Below are positions 42,056 to 51,784 of a DNA stretch of 64,000 nucleotides, one piece after another (within the stretch, counting starts at the first letter, position 1; each line of letters starts with the position of its first letter). Both the position numbers and the translations under genes were made by a program. The notes beneath the pieces were generated by a model. The model was not told the DNA's origin. It saw only the letters and a program-made list of their open reading frames with translations, and did not search any database. This stretch comes from Mesorhizobium koreense (GTDB lineage: Bacteria > Pseudomonadota > Alphaproteobacteria > Rhizobiales > Rhizobiaceae), in contig NZ_CP134228.1 in NCBI RefSeq assembly GCF_031656215.1, forward strand, positions 1,240,001 through 1,304,000, read 5' to 3'.

Positions 42056-43147
42056 TCAGCGCAGATGCGCGGGTGGCTCTATGTCTACGCGTGCCGGCGC
42101 CTGGCGCGGCTTATCCATGTGAAGCCAGGTATTCCACCCCAACCTGCTTCCGGTTTCGGGATGATCCCGGCTTTCGAGACGCAGCGGCGGAAGCTCATCC
42201 GGCTTGAGCTCGATCGAAAGCCTGAACGACATCTCCGGTCCGAGCGTGACGGCGGCAAGATCGCCGAAACCGCGCGAGCTTGTCCCATCCGGCAGCAGCG
42301 CCCGAAAATCCGAATACCCGACAGGCCCGACGATCAGTCGAACGGTCGATTGGATATCATAGATGCGTTCGCCGATAACCATGTCGTCCCCGAGCCGGCA
42401 GAACGAGCCTTGCGGCCGATCCGGAGCCGGCAGGAGGGTACGGTCGTCTTCGGCGATCGGCAGCCAGCGTGCGTGAAACTGCTCAACCCGGATGGGAAGG
42501 CCGGTGGCGCCGCGCAGCAATTGCTCGACGGCTTGCGCGGATCGGGCGCTGCGTGAAAGCAGGCCGCCGTAATGTACAAGTGTGTTGTCGTCGGTAGCGG
42601 TACGGCCGAGCATGGACGGCAGGCCGAAGCCGACGACGGCTCTCAGCGCGGCGTCTATCGGGCGCGGCAGTTCCAGACGGGCGCCGCGCTCGAATTCGGC
42701 AGCCAGCTGGTGCTTGGCCCAGGCCTCGAAATACAGCCCGCTCAGACGATTGTTGAAGAGGTCGAGGAAATCGCGCAGGCCCGGATTTCGTTCGCGTACG
42801 CTAAGGTGGACAAGTTCGCTGAAGGCATGGGGGAGTGCGCCGGACGGTCCGGTCAGGCCGAAGACGGTCTGGGTCAGTTCGATTTGGCTGCTTCCCTTCG
42901 GCCGACGAACGGAGGCCACCTCGATTGCCGCGAAGCCGAGCGGCACGCCCGAGCGTATCCGCATCGTGGCGCGCTCCCAATCGACGCCGCGTCCGGCCGT
43001 CTCGGGGACTGGCAGGTCTGAAGTCGCGTTCTCTTCGGCCGCGATCAATTCGACAATCCGCATGGCCTGGAAGAGTTCGTAGGCCTGCGGGCGGTCGAAA
43101 ACATCCGACTTCAAAGAAGTATGCGGTCGCCTCCGCGCGCGGGCCAT
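42056..43147 (-). CDS. tssG: T6SS baseplate protein TssG, 363 aa
   Basis: TssG joins TssE, TssF and TssK in the baseplate. The segment DRPQAYELFQAMRIVELIAA at the N-terminus and the later LSGLYFEAWAKHQLAAEFER and WNTWLHM are family-typical, and the length is normal. Its start overlaps the end of tssF by about 37 bp, as is common in these operons. The start is ATG at 43147. Confidence 0.93.
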   Translation of the reverse strand: MARARRRPHTSLKSDVFDRPQAYELFQAMRIVELIAAEENATSDLPVPETAGRGVDWERATMRIRSGVPLGFAAIEVASVRRPKGSSQIELTQTVFGLTGPSGALPHAFSELVHLSVRERNPGLRDFLDLFNNRLSGLYFEAWAKHQLAAEFERGARLELPRPIDAALRAVVGFGLPSMLGRTATDDNTLVHYGGLLSRSARSAQAVEQLLRGATGLPIRVEQFHARWLPIAEDDRTLLPAPDRPQGSFCRLGDDMVIGERIYDIQSTVRLIVGPVGYSDFRALLPDGTSSRGFGDLAAVTLGPEMSFRLSIELKPDELPPLRLESRDHPETGSRLGWNTWLHMDKPRQAPARVDIEPPAHLR

Positions 43148-44937
43148 GTTTTCAGAACTCCGGTTTGCCCTTTGACCCTGACGCTCAGGCGGGCGAAGGA
43201 ATTGACGCTGGCATACATGCCGAAGAAGCGCTCCAGCACGCTGGCGGCCATATAGATGCCGTTGCCGGAGAAATACGCCTCGTCGAAGGTTGCCGTGACG
43301 TCGATGCCCCGGCAGAACGCCGTATTCCCTTTCACACGCAGCCGTGCCGTTCCCGGCCGGGAGGACAGGGCAGAGATCCCGTCGATGAGCGAGCGTGTCT
43401 CGTCGGAACTGCGGATGTCATAGAGAAGCAGCATTTCCTTGAGGACGTCCAGGCCGCCGTCACTGACAATGGACAGGTGGTTGAGAGCGAGGTGCGAGAT
43501 CAGCCGCCATCGCGCTCCCTCTCCGTAATCCGGCCGGGCCACGGGAGTGGGGGCGGTTATCAGCCGCAATCCTTCCACGCCGGCCATCGGTTCCGCCAGG
43601 CGCAATTCCGGCCGCCCGCCTCCGAACGGCAGCCTTTCGGCAAGATTTCCGTTGAAGCACAACGTATCGACCGACAGGACCGTATCGGCCGGCACGGAAG
43701 GCGTGAAATCCGGATCGAAGATCGAAAGCGCCATGCGCTGCTTTCCGGTCGCATCCGTGTCGTGGTGGCGATGGGCGATCCACCACGCCGGCGCGCCGCG
43801 CGCGGTGTCGCTGTGGCGCGTGTGGAGCGTTCCGTAGACGGGCAAGACTTCCCGCGCGTTGCCGTCACCGTCCGATGCGACTACCTTCTCGATGGAGTAG
43901 ATTTCCAGCGCGTCTGAACGGCGGCTGTCGGGCTCCACCGTATATTGCGCCGTGGTGTGATCGAGGGAGATCGGCTCCGCCGCCTGCCGGAAGAGGTTGG
44001 CGACGGGCGTGCAGTTGAGCGCGAATGCGGAGGCCGTCACCGCGCGCTCGATATTGGCGCGCGAGCGCCGGAGATAGATGAATACGTCGAGCGTGCGGCC
44101 TTTGTTGCCAAGCCGGGCGCGATCAGGGAAAGCCAGGTCGACGAAAAGAAACTTCTCCGGAAAGGCGAAATATTCCGTCAGCAACCGATAGCCTGCGTGC
44201 GAAGTATCCGGGTAGGGCAGGAGCCCTTCATTGCTGTCGAAACCACCCGGAGTCAGAGCGGCGCCTTCGACGATCACCGGTTCGGCGTCGTTCGCTCCCG
44301 CCGCGAAGGCGACGGCTACGACATCGTTCAAGAGCATCTCGTAAAGCGGATAAACGAGTTGCGGCTGTCCACGCAGAAAGAAGCGCAGCGATGCCGGTGA
44401 GATGTCGGAGAAGCCGCCTTCCGCCAGCGAGGTTTCGAGGGTCAGCCGCAGGCAAGCCGCCGCATCCGCCGCAGCTTCGAATTCCGGCGCCCGGATGGGA
44501 CGGCCCGACAAGGCAGCGCTCACGACGCGGACGGGATGCATCGTCACGTCGAAAGCGGTGGAGAAGCGGCAGCTTTCGCCACCGATCTCTTCGGTATCGA
44601 CGAGGGTACCGCGCGGCACCGTCGCCGCTTCGGCGATGTCCGGGCCGGGCTCGATCTGAAGGATGGCCATGGACGGGAACGGCCGCGTGTAGTGCGGATA
44701 GAGGACCGCCAGCATGGCGTTGGCCAGTTCCGTGAAATCGTCGTCGAGCCTTTGGCGGATGCGAGCCGTCAGGAAGGCGAAGGACTCGATGAGACGACCG
44801 ACATGGGGATCTTCGACCGCGTCTTCGGAAAGCCTGAGCCGGCTGGCGATACGCGGATTCTCGGCAGCGAACTGGGCCGCCGCACGACGGATGTTCAGCA
44901 ATTCGCGGTTGTAGTGGCCAAGGATATCGTCGGTCAT
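43111..44937 (-). CDS. tssF: T6SS baseplate protein TssF, 608 aa
   Basis: TssF is the gp6-like large baseplate protein. The N-terminus MTDDILGHYNRELLNIRRAA with QFAAENPRIASRLRLSE, the hallmark FAFLTARIRQRLDDDFTELA, and the length of about 600 match TssF closely. No odd insertions are seen. It is placed between tssM and tssG; only 2 bp separate it from the tssM stop. Confidence 0.95.
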   Translation of the reverse strand: MTDDILGHYNRELLNIRRAAAQFAAENPRIASRLRLSEDAVEDPHVGRLIESFAFLTARIRQRLDDDFTELANAMLAVLYPHYTRPFPSMAILQIEPGPDIAEAATVPRGTLVDTEEIGGESCRFSTAFDVTMHPVRVVSAALSGRPIRAPEFEAAADAAACLRLTLETSLAEGGFSDISPASLRFFLRGQPQLVYPLYEMLLNDVVAVAFAAGANDAEPVIVEGAALTPGGFDSNEGLLPYPDTSHAGYRLLTEYFAFPEKFLFVDLAFPDRARLGNKGRTLDVFIYLRRSRANIERAVTASAFALNCTPVANLFRQAAEPISLDHTTAQYTVEPDSRRSDALEIYSIEKVVASDGDGNAREVLPVYGTLHTRHSDTARGAPAWWIAHRHHDTDATGKQRMALSIFDPDFTPSVPADTVLSVDTLCFNGNLAERLPFGGGRPELRLAEPMAGVEGLRLITAPTPVARPDYGEGARWRLISHLALNHLSIVSDGGLDVLKEMLLLYDIRSSDETRSLIDGISALSSRPGTARLRVKGNTAFCRGIDVTATFDEAYFSGNGIYMAASVLERFFGMYASVNSFARLSVRVKGQTGVLKTWPARGGDRILL

Positions 44938-44939
44938 CT

Positions 44940-47900
44940 CTACTGCCTCGCCACCTTTTCCTCAACCAGTTGCGGGCATTTGAATCCGTGCAGGAGATCA
45001 CCGCCGATGATCGCTCGGGCCGAAGGGGCGGAGAATTTCAGCTTTACCCGCCGGCTGCCTATCGTGAAGCGAAGGGTGGCTTCCCCGGCTTCTTTCTTGT
45101 CGGGATCCACGTCACGCCCGGCGTCGAGCAGATGGAACAGCGCCCACGGCCCCTGCCAGAGGACGATGTTCTTCTGGCCGGCGATCTCCGGCGTGACCGA
45201 CAGGGCGACCTCGCTGTCCTTTGGCGGCGCCGGCCATGCTATCGACGAAGGCGTGGCGGGGCCATGGTCATAAATGTCGGTCTGGCCGTTATGCTCGAAT
45301 TGCGCCGCGTTGGCCGTTCCGTCAAGACCGATCGGCGTCACCGTGAAATTGACGCCGGCCTTGCCGCTGGCGTCGAAATACAGGGCGGAGATGGCGGAGG
45401 CGCGCTCGAACGCCGAAAGTACGGCGTCGTCGAGGCCGAGCCCGATCATGTTGCCGCCGCGCCATTTCCACGGGCTCGCCGAAACGTCGATGAAGGGCTT
45501 GAGATAGCCGTCACGGAACGAGGCGATCGCGCCCTTCGGGCCGAAGACGGTAGTGAAGTCCTCGGGCGATGCGTCGAGTTCGCTCTTCGGATCGAACGGG
45601 TAGTGGCCCGAGACCACGGCGCGGCATGCGGGCAGCACCGTCGAGCTCCATATGTCGGTCAGGCGCGCGCGCGCGCCCGCGCCGGTGACCGCGGCCATGC
45701 GAAAGACGATGCGTTGGAAAAGAGGTCGAAGCTGGTCTGGCAGCTTCCGCACCATCTCGTCGAGTTGATTGAGCGTGTCCTGCGGCTTGTTGCCGAGTTG
45801 GAGGATATCGCCGCCGGTCGCGATCAGATTGAGATTGCCGTAGAGCGGTTTGAGGGCGTCGAGGACGACATCGACCTGGGTGGGAGAGGGCTTGTCCTTG
45901 GCCGTTTTGACGCCGATCCCGACCGCCTTGGCCAATTGGGAGAAATGCTCCGTCACGCGCCTTTCGGCATTGGCCACCCTGCGCGGGGTGCTCGGATAGA
46001 GCGGTACACGGCTGGCCAGTTCACTCTCGGCCATGCTCGCTGCGCCGGTCAAGCCGCCTGTCAGATCCGTCTGCTGCGCGATCGCCTTCAATAATTCGTC
46101 GGCGGGCGAGGGAGCGCCGGTCAGGATGGAGACCAGCTTGGCGGCCTGGCCAGCATCGGCCGTAGGGGTGATGGTAAGATCGGCGAGAAGGCTGTCCCAT
46201 TCCCGGTTGTAGGCGACGGCGTAGAGTTCGAGCATGCCTTCCCGGATCCGCCCCGCCTGCTGCCCGAGGTCGGGTTTCTTCCTGTTCTCGCCCATCACCC
46301 ACAAATCGTCCGCGACCGCTACGGAGGCTTCTTGCGAGTGCGGCATCATCCAGGAGCGATACCCGTCGAGCGTATAAAGGCCCGGTATGCCGTCCCACAG
46401 GCTCGCCCCGCTGACGCGGGCGAGCGCCTGCGGCCCCTCGGTTCCCATATGGTCGACGGGTCTCCATGGCGCGAGCGCCTGCACGTCCGGCCGGCTCTGG
46501 AGCATTTGGTAGGCAAGTTCGGCAAGCCCTGCTTCTCCGATGCGCCCTCTCGCGCGATCGACCAGGGCGCTGTCGATCGGTTGCTTGGTCAGATCAACCG
46601 AGGCCAACGCGGCAAGATGGGCCTGCATGCGGGTTCCCTCGGCTTCATTGCCGGGCATCATGGTGGCGGCGAAGCCCGGCGCGACGCCGGCGGCAACGGC
46701 AGGATCGACCGGGCGGACGCCGCCAAGCATGAGATAGAATTTCAGCAACTGGAACCGGCTGACGACATCGAGCGTCGGCAGATCGAGGGCCGAGCGGGCA
46801 TAGGAAAGAACATAGGGGAGGAACAAATTCCTGAGGCCGAGATCGTAGGTCTTTTCGGACGAGGCCGATGCCGGCTTCTCCGAATAGAGGCCGAGCGTGA
46901 CCCGCCCTGGCTTTTCGCGCTCCAGCGCCGCCAGGCTATCGAGCGCCGTCGCGATGCGCCCGAACTCCGGCGTGCCGGCCTTGACGTCTCCGATCGCTGC
47001 AAGCGCGCTGCGCGCCGTCCCGATCTCGTCGGAAAGGCGTGCGGTATAGGCGCGTCCGTCGCTGAAGCTTATCCACCACAGGATCGCACATCCGAAGATG
47101 GCCAGCGCTATGAGAAAATTGACGGAAAGCGCCTGCACGCGCTGCGCGGCAGCGGCGCTTCGCGAATAGCCGGCCATGGCTGCCTCCGCCAGCACGGTCT
47201 GCTGGAGGCCACGGAGGAAAAAGGGCCGCGAGTGCAGTGCCGCCTTGCGGTCCCGCAGTGCGACGGCGCCCGGCTTGAAGGCGAAGACGGGCGCCAAGGC
47301 GCTCTGCAGCGCGTCGTTTGAATGCCCGGTCTGCAGCGCGCTGGCGAAGAAGAGGCCGCGCAGGAGTGGCGGCGTGCCGAAGCGGCTCGGCGAGCCGATC
47401 TGCCCGACCAGCGGCGTCAGGCGCGATTTCAGCAGCGCCAACTGGCTCGGGAATTCGAATACCCTCAGGCGCAGCCTCTCATCGGTCTCTTCCTGCAATC
47501 GGCGAAGCTGCTGGCCTGTGAGCCGATCGAGCATATCGTCGAAGCCCGTGGAAAACCGTTCGACAGGCGTGCCGTGCGCGCCGTCATCGTTCGGCGATCC
47601 GATCTGGAACCCGAGCCGCGCGTCGCGTTCGTCCATGTTGAGCGAATCGAAGAATTCCTCGAACCCCACGAGAAGATCGAGCTTGGTGAGGACCAGATAG
47701 ATCGGCGGGCGCGCCCGCAGGCGGTCCGTCATCTCGTCGAGCCGCTTGCGCAACAGCGTTCCGAGTGCCTCGGCGGCGTCGGGCGTGACGGTCGCAAGGG
47801 CGGCGGCGTCGAGCGTCACCAGAACGCCGTTCAGCGGCTGGGTTGGGCGCCACCGCCGGATGTAGGTGAGCGTGCGCAGCCAGACGGCTTTCTGCGTTTC

Positions 47901-48491
47901 ATCCGGCTGCCGGAGACAGGAACTGGCGAGTTCCATGAACACGCCATGCTCGGAAAGCATGATATCGGCGGGCGAATTTGCGGCCGGCGTCGCACCGTCG
48001 CCGGTGATCGAAAGGCCGGCGTTCCTGAGCAGTGTCGTCTTGCCGCTCCCTTGGGTTCCGACGACCAGATAGCGCGGCAGCGAACGGCCTCGCCGGCCGG
48101 GCAGGTCCAGCCATCGCGGCTCGCCCAGAGCATGGCGAGCGCGCCGTGCATTTCCGGCGAAAAGCGCGAACTGCTCGTTGCCTGCCGCCTGCTCGCGCTT
48201 GAGCGCTGCTTTCCTTTCATCTACCTCCCGTTGCTTGGTGTCGCCTTCGCTCCCGGCTTCCGGCTTGCGATGGCCACGAATCAGAAGTCCGGCAACGCCC
48301 CAGGCGACCGCCATGACCAGCAGGACCGCAAGCCGCACCGATGCCGGCGCCAGCGGTCGCATTTCGCCGACCGCGAGCAGCGGACCAAGGAAGAAGACGA
48401 GGAGCGCCAGCACCCCGCCCATGATCGTCACCATCCCGAATGGCCGGAGGGCGCGCTCGAGCGCGGCACCGATCATGCCGCCCGCTTTCAC
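44940..48491 (-). CDS. tssM: T6SS inner-membrane protein TssM (IcmF), 1183 aa
   Basis: TssM spans the inner membrane and the periplasm and links TssL to TssJ. Two N-terminal helices (MVTIMGGVLALLVFFLGPLL and VRLAVLLVMAVAWGVAGLLI) precede a GTPase/ATPase-like domain with Walker A VGTQGSGKTTLLRNAG, then YLVLTKLDLLVGFEEFFDSL. A third helix lies at LIALAIFGCAILWWISF, followed by a large periplasmic domain. It is one of two IcmF-type genes side by side; the other is at 48488-50296. The ATG at 48491 overlaps the stop of that gene. Confidence 0.95.
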   Translation of the reverse strand: MKAGGMIGAALERALRPFGMVTIMGGVLALLVFFLGPLLAVGEMRPLAPASVRLAVLLVMAVAWGVAGLLIRGHRKPEAGSEGDTKQREVDERKAALKREQAAGNEQFALFAGNARRARHALGEPRWLDLPGRRGRSLPRYLVVGTQGSGKTTLLRNAGLSITGDGATPAANSPADIMLSEHGVFMELASSCLRQPDETQKAVWLRTLTYIRRWRPTQPLNGVLVTLDAAALATVTPDAAEALGTLLRKRLDEMTDRLRARPPIYLVLTKLDLLVGFEEFFDSLNMDERDARLGFQIGSPNDDGAHGTPVERFSTGFDDMLDRLTGQQLRRLQEETDERLRLRVFEFPSQLALLKSRLTPLVGQIGSPSRFGTPPLLRGLFFASALQTGHSNDALQSALAPVFAFKPGAVALRDRKAALHSRPFFLRGLQQTVLAEAAMAGYSRSAAAAQRVQALSVNFLIALAIFGCAILWWISFSDGRAYTARLSDEIGTARSALAAIGDVKAGTPEFGRIATALDSLAALEREKPGRVTLGLYSEKPASASSEKTYDLGLRNLFLPYVLSYARSALDLPTLDVVSRFQLLKFYLMLGGVRPVDPAVAAGVAPGFAATMMPGNEAEGTRMQAHLAALASVDLTKQPIDSALVDRARGRIGEAGLAELAYQMLQSRPDVQALAPWRPVDHMGTEGPQALARVSGASLWDGIPGLYTLDGYRSWMMPHSQEASVAVADDLWVMGENRKKPDLGQQAGRIREGMLELYAVAYNREWDSLLADLTITPTADAGQAAKLVSILTGAPSPADELLKAIAQQTDLTGGLTGAASMAESELASRVPLYPSTPRRVANAERRVTEHFSQLAKAVGIGVKTAKDKPSPTQVDVVLDALKPLYGNLNLIATGGDILQLGNKPQDTLNQLDEMVRKLPDQLRPLFQRIVFRMAAVTGAGARARLTDIWSSTVLPACRAVVSGHYPFDPKSELDASPEDFTTVFGPKGAIASFRDGYLKPFIDVSASPWKWRGGNMIGLGLDDAVLSAFERASAISALYFDASGKAGVNFTVTPIGLDGTANAAQFEHNGQTDIYDHGPATPSSIAWPAPPKDSEVALSVTPEIAGQKNIVLWQGPWALFHLLDAGRDVDPDKKEAGEATLRFTIGSRRVKLKFSAPSARAIIGGDLLHGFKCPQLVEEKVARQ

Positions 48492-50296
48492 GACAGGCTT
48501 TCCTTGTAGGCGATGATGCGCCGTGCCGCGGCGATGTAGGGCGCGCTGGCCGTCATTCCGCCGGCGGCTTTTATCGCTTCCAGCCCGTCGGCCACGAACG
48601 AGGCACGGAGTTCGGCCGGCACGGCTTCGGCCGATTTCTCCAGCCAGGCACGGATGGCGGCCTCCTCGCTTGGGGCCGAACGGTCTGCAAGCCGGATCAG
48701 GTCCTGAAGCGTTTTGGCATCCGTGTCCATGTCGACCAGCTGGCTCTCGAGGATAGCGTCGAGATGCGGAGCCAGCGCATTCTGAAGGACAGCCCGGCGT
48801 GCCCGGAGAAGCGCTTCGCCGAGTTTGGGCCGCGCCGAGAAGCCCGGCACGCGAGGCTTGTCCTCCGATGCGGATTGGATGCGCTGGTTGAGCGCGGCAA
48901 GCTTCTTCAGATCGCCCAGGACCGCCGGCGTCTTGCCGATCTGCGAAGGGCTGGCGACCGGGGTGAACGTCGCGGCGGTTGCCGCAGCTTCTCGCGGCCA
49001 GGCGGCTTCGCGATCATGGATCGCGCTCGCAAGGACCAGGAACCCGATGCAGGCGGCAACGACGCAGGCGGCCGCGAGCCACTGCAATAGAAGACGAATA
49101 TGGTAGGGGGATTCCTTCAGGGAGAGCCCGGCTTCCTGGAAAGCGCCTTTGCGAAGCGCGCCTGATATGAAGAAGCCGTGCTCCTCCTCGTCGAGTCCAA
49201 GGTCGGGCGGCACCGTGCCCGAGCGCGGCATGGCGAAGCGCAGCGACATCTCCGGCAGCAGCGGGTCGATGGCCAGCGCCTCCTGGCGGGCACTGGTGAG
49301 GAAGACGCCACGCAGCGCCGCCCCCTTCCAATCGGGGCGATCGTCGGGAAAGAGCGCCTCGAGCATCGGCCGGATAGTGTCGGATATGGTCGCGATCTGC
49401 GCGCCGAAGCTCTGGATGCGTCCGCTCCGGATCGGGTCTCCCTCTCGCGACAGCCATTCGATCAGGCGCAGCCTGAGTGCGGTGAGGATGCCGCGGAAAC
49501 CGTCGGTGAGCGCCTTGTCGCCGGCTTCCCCGCCTTGCGGGCGTGCCAGGCCTTCGAAGGGAAGCCCGAAACCCCATGCCTGTTGCCGTTCCTGCGGCTC
49601 GTGGCGGTCGAAGAATTCACGGAATCCCGGAGCGAGGTCGACCTTCGAGAGCAGGAGATAGACCGGATAGCGGCGGCGCGTCCGCCTTTCGATCTCGCGG
49701 ATGGATTCCGTCGTGGCCTGCGTCAGCGTTTCGTATTCGATGCTGTCGGCAAGCGCGAGGTCGGCCGGCGCGAGGACGAGGAGAATGCCGTTCAGCGGCA
49801 GATCCGGGCGCAGTGCCGCGAGCAGCGTGGTCAGTTGCAGGATCGTTTCATGCCCCGTGCCGAGCGGCGCTTCCACGAAAATACCTTCCTTGCCGGCCCA
49901 CCAGACCGCGTCGCCGATGCGAACGCCGTTACCCAGTTGCAGGTCCGATTGCTTGAGGATGCTGGACTTGCCCGAGCCGCCGGGACCTAGCACAAGGAAA
50001 AGCGGCACGCGGTAGCGTGCCCGGAACCCGGAAAGCCCACGGTTTTTCAGAAAGGCGAGGGCCGCGCGCTTCTGGTCGCGCACCGCCATCGCGCGCCCGG
50101 TATCTCCCCGGGCGTCCCGTCGCCTTCCGTACCAGCCAAGGAAAACAGGCAGGAACCCCCAGAGGACCAGCGGCGCCACGCTGGCGGCGAAATGCAGGCC
50201 GGGTGATGCCAGCCGCGCATCGCGCCATATCAGCCAGCTTGCGGCGAGCGCCACCAGCAGGCCGAGCAGGGTTGCGATGTTCGCCCGCGCCGGCAT
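48488..50296 (-). CDS. Second IcmF/TssM-like protein, shortened, 602 aa
   Basis: This protein resembles the N-terminal half of TssM. Two helices (LLGLLVALAASWLIW and APLVLWGFLPVFLGWY) are followed by a P-loop with intact Walker A LVLGPGGSGKSSILKQ and a KVDLAPGFREFF segment matching TssM. A third helix, LLLQWLAAACVVAACIGFLV, leads to only about 190 C-terminal residues instead of the long periplasmic domain of TssM. It overlaps tssM by 4 bp. It may replace or modulate the TssM ATPase in the envelope complex. Confidence 0.8.
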   Translation of the reverse strand: MPARANIATLLGLLVALAASWLIWRDARLASPGLHFAASVAPLVLWGFLPVFLGWYGRRRDARGDTGRAMAVRDQKRAALAFLKNRGLSGFRARYRVPLFLVLGPGGSGKSSILKQSDLQLGNGVRIGDAVWWAGKEGIFVEAPLGTGHETILQLTTLLAALRPDLPLNGILLVLAPADLALADSIEYETLTQATTESIREIERRTRRRYPVYLLLSKVDLAPGFREFFDRHEPQERQQAWGFGLPFEGLARPQGGEAGDKALTDGFRGILTALRLRLIEWLSREGDPIRSGRIQSFGAQIATISDTIRPMLEALFPDDRPDWKGAALRGVFLTSARQEALAIDPLLPEMSLRFAMPRSGTVPPDLGLDEEEHGFFISGALRKGAFQEAGLSLKESPYHIRLLLQWLAAACVVAACIGFLVLASAIHDREAAWPREAAATAATFTPVASPSQIGKTPAVLGDLKKLAALNQRIQSASEDKPRVPGFSARPKLGEALLRARRAVLQNALAPHLDAILESQLVDMDTDAKTLQDLIRLADRSAPSEEAAIRAWLEKSAEAVPAELRASFVADGLEAIKAAGGMTASAPYIAAARRIIAYKESLS

Positions 50297-50297
50297 C

Positions 50298-51770
50298 TCA
50301 GTTTGCCGCCTCCGCGTCGATCAGGAACTCGACGCGCCGGTTCCGCTCGCGCCCTTCCGCGGTCGAGTTGGAAGCGATCGGATCGTTGGATCCCCGGCCG
50401 ACGGTGGTCACGCGCGACGGGTCGTCCAGCCCCTTGCGCAGCACGCTTGCGGCTGAATCGGCGCGAGCCTTTGAGATCGCCATGTTGTCGCCGAGCTTGC
50501 TGCCGTAGGGCACGGCCACGTTATCGGTGTTGCCGGAAACGACGATCGGCCCCTTCTCGTGATTGAGCGCGGCCGCGATGCGGCCGACGAGCGGATCGCT
50601 CGCCGAGGCCAGATCGACGCCTCCTGACGGGAAGGACGCGTTGAGCATCCGGATGGCGATCTTGTCGTCTTCTTTCACGAGTTCGACATGCTTGGCGGCG
50701 ATGTCCGGCGCAAGGAAGCCCTGCAGCCGCTCCATCTGCGTCTTTGGCTTCACCGGCTCGGGGATGTTGGGGATAGCTGGTCCTGCCACCACGACCGGGA
50801 TTGCCGGCGCCAGCGCATCGATCTGCTGCGCCGCCGCGTCGACGCGCTGGCGCAGGTCGAAGCTCGACAGCGCCCAGAGGATGGCGGCCAGGAGCAGCGC
50901 CACGATGGCGACGATCCAGGCGCCGCGCGCCGATTTCGGCGCGACATGGGGTGCGGCGACAGGTTCCCATGGCGGCGACAATTCGCGATCGTAGGGGCCG
51001 CGGACCCGCCGGATGATCCGGTAGAGCTCGTGGCGAAGCCGGCTCAGCCTTCCCTGACCGCCCTCCATGACCCGGTACTTGCCGGAAAATCCGACCGCAA
51101 GGCAGATCGCCATGAATTCCAGGCCGTCGATATTCTCGTCCGGCTGCCGGCGCATCTGATTGAGCAATTCGTAGAAGCGCTCGCCACCCCATGTTTCGTT
51201 GTAGAGCGAGCTGACGAGACTGCGCCCGGCCCAGACGGCCTGGCCGCCCCATTCGGTGTTGAGGATGATGTCGTCGAGCGTCGCGGCAATCGCGTAGCGG
51301 CTCATTCGCACCAGCCGCGGCGGGACGTCGCGCGCCATCGCGGCGGTCTCGAACTGCTTGATCTCAGCCAGGATACGCTGGCGGAAGCGTTCCACGTCCT
51401 CCGGCGGGGCGCTCTCGTTCAGTCTACCCGCCAACCACAGAAGAGGTGCTGCGGCGCTGACCAACGGATTGACCGAGGCGAGATCGAACGCCTTCTCGAT
51501 CGCCCCTTCCTTGCCGGATTTCAGATAGTCGCCCGTGCCGAAATCGTCCGCGAATGCGCCGTCGCTTCCCAGCAGGTCGTCGAAATCGTCGGATCGCCGC
51601 GCGCGCGGCTGGGAGAAAGCCGTCTTGAACTCGTTCTCGCCGGCTGCATCGAAGCCATTGTCGAGAAACAGGCTGTCGCTGCTCGGGCGCGAGGCTTGCC
51701 TGATCCGGGGCAAGGGCTGCCGGATGGTATCGTCGGCATCCGGTGGATCGAAGATCGGATCGCTGCTCAT
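50298..51770 (-). CDS. tssL: T6SS inner-membrane protein TssL with OmpA domain, 490 aa
   Basis: The N-terminal about 290 residues contain the DotU-like domain (NPLVSAAAPLLWLAGRLNES, then YAIAATLDDIILNTEWGGQA). A membrane helix, IVAIVALLLAAILWALSSF, follows, and the C-terminus has an OmpA-type peptidoglycan-binding domain (SGNTDNVAVPYGSKLGDNMA, then ISKARADSAASVLRKGL and ERNRRVEFLI). Such evolved TssL proteins anchor the system to the cell wall. The start used is ATG at 51770, with AGGAACCC upstream. Confidence 0.93.
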   Translation of the reverse strand: MSSDPIFDPPDADDTIRQPLPRIRQASRPSSDSLFLDNGFDAAGENEFKTAFSQPRARRSDDFDDLLGSDGAFADDFGTGDYLKSGKEGAIEKAFDLASVNPLVSAAAPLLWLAGRLNESAPPEDVERFRQRILAEIKQFETAAMARDVPPRLVRMSRYAIAATLDDIILNTEWGGQAVWAGRSLVSSLYNETWGGERFYELLNQMRRQPDENIDGLEFMAICLAVGFSGKYRVMEGGQGRLSRLRHELYRIIRRVRGPYDRELSPPWEPVAAPHVAPKSARGAWIVAIVALLLAAILWALSSFDLRQRVDAAAQQIDALAPAIPVVVAGPAIPNIPEPVKPKTQMERLQGFLAPDIAAKHVELVKEDDKIAIRMLNASFPSGGVDLASASDPLVGRIAAALNHEKGPIVVSGNTDNVAVPYGSKLGDNMAISKARADSAASVLRKGLDDPSRVTTVGRGSNDPIASNSTAEGRERNRRVEFLIDAEAAN

Positions 51771-51784
51771 CGTGGGTTCCTCGA

